From Thioalkalivibrio sp. (lineage in GTDB: Bacteria; Pseudomonadota; Gammaproteobacteria; Ectothiorhodospirales; Ectothiorhodospiraceae), in the NCBI GenBank assembly GCA_007133115.1, contig SLNI01000141.1:1-11605 (forward strand): a DNA stretch of 11,605 bases. The letters run 5' to 3'. This document shows, one piece after another, positions 8,167-11,605 of the stretch; position 1 is the first letter of the stretch; each line of letters begins with the position of its first letter. The notes below the pieces were generated by a model, which saw only the letters and a list, made by a program, of their open reading frames with translations, had not been told where the DNA came from and did no database searches. The position numbers and the translations under genes are program-made.

Positions 8167-8239
8167 GTGTCAGGTTCCTGTCAACGGAGACGGGTGGGTG
8201 GAAGCTGGCATGTCGGGTCTGTACCGTGGTGCCGACGGC

Positions 8240-9322
8240 TCAGGTCGCGGTCTGCGGATAGCTGCCGAGAATCTTCATCATCTCCGCCTGTTCGCGGAGT
8301 GCCCCGAGGCAGGCCGAGACTGCAGGGTCATCCTGGTGTCCCAGTAAATCCAGGAAGAACACGTAGTCCCAATTCACGCAGCGGGACGGGCGGGATTCGA
8401 TCCGCGTCAAGCTGATGCCGGCATCGGCGATCGGCTGCAAGAGCCCAAACAGCGAGCCCGGGCGGTTCGCGGTACTCAACATCACCGACGTGCGATCACG
8501 ACCGGTCGGACCCGTGGCAACGCGGCCGATGACCAGAAAACGGGTCGTGTTGTCGCCACGGTCCTCGATGTTGCGTGCCAGAACCCTCAAACCATAGCGT
8601 TCGGCCGCGATCTCGCTGGCGATGGCCGCGGAGGCCGCTACCCGCGCGGCATCCTCGGCCGCGCGGCCGTTGCTCGCCGCATGGCGACGCTCGACTCCCG
8701 GCAGGCTGCGATCCAGCCACTGCCGGCATTGTGCCAGCGCTTGCGGGTGTGCCATCACCACCTGGACGTCTTCCAGACGTTCACAGGTGGAGAGCAGATG
8801 GTGCTGCACGGGAAGGACGACCTCGCCACAGATCAGGAGCGGCGACTCCATGAAACAGTCGACCGTGTGGGTCACCACACCCTCGGTGCTGTTTTCGATG
8901 GGGACCACGCCGAAATGTGCGCGACCGGCTTCCACTTCGCGGAAAACCGCGTCGATCGAGGGCAGGGACAACAGCGTCGCCGCCTGTCCGAAATGCTTGC
9001 GCGAAGCAAGCTGGGTGAACGTGCCCTCGGGGCCGAGATAGGCGACCGACAAGGGCTCTTCGAGCGCGAGGCACTCGGACATGATCTCCCGGAAAATGCG
9101 CACCACGGCATCGCCCGGCAGCGGCCCCGGATTGCGTTCGCGAATCTGGCGCAGAATCATCGCTTCGCGTTCGGGGCGATAGAAACTCGGGTCGCCCTGC
9201 TGCCGCTTGACCGCCGCGACATCTTCCGCGCAGAGGGCGCGTTCGTTCAGCAGCCGCAGCAGCGCCGCATCGATCTCGTCGATGCGTGCGCGTAAATCTT
9301 CCAGATCGGCTGAATCCGCCAC
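8240..9322 (-). CDS. pheA: Bifunctional chorismate mutase / prephenate dehydratase (P-protein), GTG start
   Basis: Turns chorismate into prephenate and then phenylpyruvate, committing carbon to phenylalanine. The 360 residues hold three parts. First is an AroQ chorismate mutase (about 1-90), with Arg11, Arg28 and Lys39 at the E. coli positions, and Glu88 where E. coli has Gln88. Next is the dehydratase (about 91-267), with YLGPEGTFT (95-103), ENSTEG (143-148) and TTRFLVIG (259-266). Last is an ACT domain (about 277-355), with GSLFGLL and the Phe-sensing ESRP (309-312), so feedback inhibition by phenylalanine is expected. The start is GTG at 9322; the next in-frame Met is residue 55, inside the mutase. 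The GTG shares its first G with the serA stop (TAGTG), and no clear SD is seen, so it probably depends on coupling to serA. Confidence 0.97.
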   Translation of the reverse strand: MADSADLEDLRARIDEIDAALLRLLNERALCAEDVAAVKRQQGDPSFYRPEREAMILRQIRERNPGPLPGDAVVRIFREIMSECLALEEPLSVAYLGPEGTFTQLASRKHFGQAATLLSLPSIDAVFREVEAGRAHFGVVPIENSTEGVVTHTVDCFMESPLLICGEVVLPVQHHLLSTCERLEDVQVVMAHPQALAQCRQWLDRSLPGVERRHAASNGRAAEDAARVAASAAIASEIAAERYGLRVLARNIEDRGDNTTRFLVIGRVATGPTGRDRTSVMLSTANRPGSLFGLLQPIADAGISLTRIESRPSRCVNWDYVFFLDLLGHQDDPAVSACLGALREQAEMMKILGSYPQTAT

Positions 9323-10485
9323 TACAGAACCCGTGCGCGAAGAACCCCGTCAATTCCCCCGATGGCCTGTACCGTCGCAGCATCGATCGTTCCTTCCACA
9401 TCGAGCAGCGTGTAGGCGAGGTCACCCCGGGAATCGTTCACCAGATGCAGAATGTTCAAGCCGTTCTGCCCCAGCACGTGCGAGATCTGACCCACCCGGT
9501 CAGGCAGGTTGCGGTTGACGATCGCGAGCCGGGTTTCCCCCTTGCGCTCCAGCGTCATCGACGGCAGATTCACAGAGTGCATCACGTTTCCGTGTTCGAG
9601 ATATTCCCGGAGCTCGTCCGCGATCATCACCGCGCAGTTCTCCTCCGACTCCCCGGTTGAAGCCCCGAGATGAGGCAGCGTGATGACCCGGGGATGGTGC
9701 ACCAGTTCCGGAGTCGGGAAATCGGTGACATAGGCGTGGATGTGCCCGCTGTCCAAAGCCGCGCACAGCGCCGCATCGTCGATGATGCCCTCACGCGCCA
9801 GGTTGATCACGATCGCGCCGCGTTTCAGTGCCCGGATCCGCTTTTCGTCGAGCGTGTTGCGCGTCTGGTCCGTCAGGGGAACGTGGAAGGTGATGACGTC
9901 GGCGTTGGCGACAACCGTATCGACCGAGCGCGCCCGGTCCACACCGGACTCGAGGCGCCATGCACTTTCCACGGTGACCTTCGGGTCGTACCCGATCACC
10001 TGCATGCCAAGCACATGGGCTGCATTCGCAATTTTCACACCGATCGCGCCTAGGCCGATCACCCCAAGCGTGCGTCCGGGCAACTCGAAGCCCACGAAGC
10101 GCTTCTTGCCATCCTCCACGAGTTTCTGGAAATCGGGGGCGCTGGCGTCGAGACCGCGCAGATACTCCGCTGCGGGAATCAGGTTACGTGCCGCGAGCAG
10201 CATCCCGGCGATCACCAGTTCCTTCACCGCGTTGGCGTTGGCGCCCGGCGCATTGAACACGGCCACGCCCCGCTCGGACAACGCCTGCACCGGGATGTTG
10301 TTGACGCCACTGCCGGCACGACCCACAGCCACTACGGACTCCGGGATGGGGGTTGCATGCAGATCGTGCGAGCGCAGCATGATCGCATCGGGATCGATCA
10401 GGCTCGAGGCCACCTCATACTGATCCCGGGGAAACCGATCGAGGCCCCGTACCGCGATGTTGTTGAAGGTCTGTATCCGATACAT
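9322..10485 (-). CDS. serA: D-3-phosphoglycerate dehydrogenase, short ACT-bearing form
   Basis: Oxidises 3-phosphoglycerate to 3-phosphohydroxypyruvate, the entry to serine synthesis and the substrate of the adjacent serC product. The 387 residues give a D-isomer-specific 2-hydroxyacid dehydrogenase: VGRAGSGVNNIP (54-65), Rossmann GLGAIG (144-149) with Asp167 fitting NAD, and a catalytic set Arg231 (INLAREG), Glu260 and His272 (LPHLGAST). A C-terminal ACT domain (about 317-387) implies serine or other amino-acid control and argues against PdxB. The N-terminus (MYRIQTFNNIAVRGL) differs from that of E. coli SerA. I chose the ATG at 10485, preceded by GGATGG at five bases; the ATG at 10494 (MADMYRI, four bases after serC) is also possible. 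It is inserted between serC and pheA, a non-enteric arrangement. Confidence 0.93.
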   Translation of the reverse strand: MYRIQTFNNIAVRGLDRFPRDQYEVASSLIDPDAIMLRSHDLHATPIPESVVAVGRAGSGVNNIPVQALSERGVAVFNAPGANANAVKELVIAGMLLAARNLIPAAEYLRGLDASAPDFQKLVEDGKKRFVGFELPGRTLGVIGLGAIGVKIANAAHVLGMQVIGYDPKVTVESAWRLESGVDRARSVDTVVANADVITFHVPLTDQTRNTLDEKRIRALKRGAIVINLAREGIIDDAALCAALDSGHIHAYVTDFPTPELVHHPRVITLPHLGASTGESEENCAVMIADELREYLEHGNVMHSVNLPSMTLERKGETRLAIVNRNLPDRVGQISHVLGQNGLNILHLVNDSRGDLAYTLLDVEGTIDAATVQAIGGIDGVLRARVL

Positions 10486-10498
10486 GTCTGCCATCCGT

Positions 10499-11581
10499 TC
10501 AGGCGTGCCGCTGCTCGAAATCGGCCATGAACTCCACCAGCACTTCGACAGCCGCCTCGGGCACGGCATTGTAGAGGCTCGCGCGCATGCCACCCACCGA
10601 GCGATGGCCCTTCAGCCCGGACAGCCCCGCTGCTTCCGCCTGCTTGAGGAAGCTGCCGTCCAGGGACTCGTCCGCCAGAATGAACGGGACGTTCATCCAG
10701 GAACGCGCGGAAGGCTCGACCGGGTTGCGGTAGAACTCGGAGTTGTCGACGAAGTGATAGAGCGTGCGGGCCTTGCGCTGGTTCACTTCCGCCATGGCTG
10801 GCAGGCCGCCCTGCTCAAGAAGCCATTCGAACACCAGGCCCGAGAGGTACCACGCCAGCGTTGGCGGGGTGTTGTACATCGAATCGTTCCTGGCCTGCAG
10901 CGCATAATCCAGCACCGCTGGAACCTGGGCGGATTTGCGCTCCATCAGGTCTTTGCGCACGATCACCAGCGTCAGTCCGGCGGGCCCGATATTCTTCTGA
11001 GCGCCGGCGTAAATCACGCCAAAGCGTTCGATCTCAAGCGGCCGCGAGAGAATGGTGGACGACATGTCCGCCACCAGCGGCACGGAGCCCGTTTCGGGAA
11101 CGAAGTGAAACTCGACCCCACCGATCGTCTCGTTCGGCGTGTAATGGACATAGGCTGCGGCGGGATCGAGCTTCCAGGTCGCCGGATCCGGAATCGACGC
11201 ATAGCCCTGGGCCTGACTGCTCGCGACGATGTTGACGGGGCCGTACTTGCCCGCTTCCTTGATCGCCTTGCCCGACCAGGCTCCGGTGTCGATGTAGTCC
11301 ATGGCCTGGCCGCCGGACTGCAGATTCAAGGGCACCGCCGCAAACTGCCCGGTCGCCCCGCCCTGCAGAAACAGCACGGCGTAGTCATCGGATACGCCGA
11401 GCAGACCACGAAGGTCCTGCTCTGCCTTTTCCGCCACTTGCATGAACGTCTTACCGCGGTGACTCATCTCCATCACCGACATTCCGGTCCCGCGAAAATC
11501 CATCCACTCCGACTGTGCACGCTCCAACACCGCTTCCGGCAGGGCTGCGGGACCCGCGCTGAAATTGAACACTCGACTCAT
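10499..11581 (-). CDS. serC: Phosphoserine aminotransferase
   Basis: Transaminates 3-phosphohydroxypyruvate to phosphoserine with glutamate. The E. coli enzyme does the matching step in pyridoxal phosphate synthesis, so the same dual role is likely. The 360 residues are the usual family length. Motifs are FNFSAGPAALP (5-15), EMSHRGK (38-44), FLQGGATGQFAA (71-82), HYTPNETIGG (146-155) and the PLP lysine in YAGAQKNIGPAG (191-202, Lys196). C-terminal GHRSVGGMRASLYNA closes the domain. The ATG at 11581 has GGAG at seven bases' spacing. The TGA stop is 4 or 13 bases from serA, depending on the serA start. It is the first complete gene of the cluster in transcription order. Confidence 0.97.
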   Translation of the reverse strand: MSRVFNFSAGPAALPEAVLERAQSEWMDFRGTGMSVMEMSHRGKTFMQVAEKAEQDLRGLLGVSDDYAVLFLQGGATGQFAAVPLNLQSGGQAMDYIDTGAWSGKAIKEAGKYGPVNIVASSQAQGYASIPDPATWKLDPAAAYVHYTPNETIGGVEFHFVPETGSVPLVADMSSTILSRPLEIERFGVIYAGAQKNIGPAGLTLVIVRKDLMERKSAQVPAVLDYALQARNDSMYNTPPTLAWYLSGLVFEWLLEQGGLPAMAEVNQRKARTLYHFVDNSEFYRNPVEPSARSWMNVPFILADESLDGSFLKQAEAAGLSGLKGHRSVGGMRASLYNAVPEAAVEVLVEFMADFEQRHA

Positions 11582-11605
11582 TCCTGATCTCCATTACCGG
11601 GGTCG
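11578..11605 (-). CDS. Possible C-terminal end of the upstream gene (gyrA by synteny)
   Basis: One minus-strand frame entering from the right edge reads DPGNGDQE and stops at TGA (11580-11578), overlapping the serC ATG as ATGA. In many gammaproteobacteria gyrA lies directly upstream of serC, and GyrA ends in an acidic tail, which this short string would suit. Nine codons cannot prove a gene. A second frame is also open through this stretch, so the call rests on synteny and on the coupling pattern seen elsewhere in the cluster. Confidence 0.3.
11582..11592 (-). promoter_or_regulatory. Ribosome binding site of serC
   Basis: The minus strand reads GGAGATCAGGA directly before the ATG at 11581. 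The GGAG (11592-11589) has seven-base spacing, which supports this start. A second AGGA touches the ATG and is too close to act. Confidence 0.65.

Noticed and set aside
8167..8239. Possible promoter between pheA and hisC (TTGACA on the minus strand)
   Set aside because: The TTGACA hexamer lies only about 12 bases before the hisC ATG, and no -10-like hexamer follows at proper spacing, so a start there would fall inside the gene.
7123..8415. 430-codon plus-strand open frame opposite hisC and the end of pheA
   Set aside because: Arg/His/Gln-rich antisense shadow crossing an intergenic gap; no domain seen.
9322..10485. The dehydrogenase next to serC as PdxB (erythronate-4-phosphate dehydrogenase)
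   Set aside because: PdxB would also suit serC as a neighbour, but this protein ends in an ACT domain and its N-terminus does not resemble PdxB, so SerA is the better call.
10457..11587. 376-codon plus-strand open frame opposite serC
   Set aside because: Mirrors serC almost exactly in extent, which is a codon-bias effect rather than a second gene.
1..11605. Search for CRISPR arrays, tRNA or rRNA genes, insertion sequences or prophage parts
   Set aside because: Nearly all of the window is filled by conserved core genes. The gaps are at most 158 bases and contain no repeat array, cloverleaf or transposase-like sequence that I could see.

Overview
The window is a GC-rich stretch of bacterial chromosome in which every supported gene lies on the minus strand. 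Transcription therefore runs from position 11605 down to 1. In transcription order the genes are: (possible tail of gyrA) - serC - serA - pheA - hisC - tyrA - aroA - cmk - rpsA - ihfB - lapB - pyrF. This is the classic gammaproteobacterial 'aroA / cmk / rpsA / ihfB' neighbourhood. The order, the base composition and the free-standing tyrA and aroA suggest a non-enteric gammaproteobacterium, perhaps a purple-sulfur or Ectothiorhodospira-like lineage. The lineage is inference, not something seen directly.

Region 1 (about 11600 to 4160) is an amino-acid supercluster. serC and serA supply the first two serine steps. pheA, hisC, tyrA and aroA cover EPSP synthesis, chorismate mutase/prephenate dehydratase, prephenate dehydrogenase, and an aminotransferase able to serve histidine and probably aromatic amino acids. 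cmk (CMP kinase) follows. Junctions are very tight: ATGA overlaps at hisC/tyrA and aroA/cmk, a one-base TAGTG overlap at serA/pheA, and gaps of 5 and 13 bases at tyrA/aroA and serC/serA. Only pheA/hisC (73 bases) is looser. This predicts one or few transcripts with translational coupling.

Region 2 (about 4160 to 1) is the housekeeping half: rpsA (ribosomal protein S1), ihfB (IHF beta), lapB (LPS assembly regulator) and pyrF (OMP decarboxylase, running off the left edge). The two largest gaps flank rpsA: 93 bases with a small GNRA-capped hairpin upstream, and 158 bases with an 11-bp perfect stem downstream. These are the likeliest places for separate transcriptional control.

The window is a well-known core region, and I found no mobile element, CRISPR array, RNA gene or evident new system. 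The points worth a second look are modest. They are serA inserted between serC and pheA, a class II type AroA that keeps glycine at the glyphosate-determining position, absence of lapA between ihfB and lapB, a tyrA nucleotide-binding loop lacking the usual acidic residue, TTG and GTG starts for ihfB and pheA, and an SD-poor rpsA start preceded by mutually exclusive pairings.
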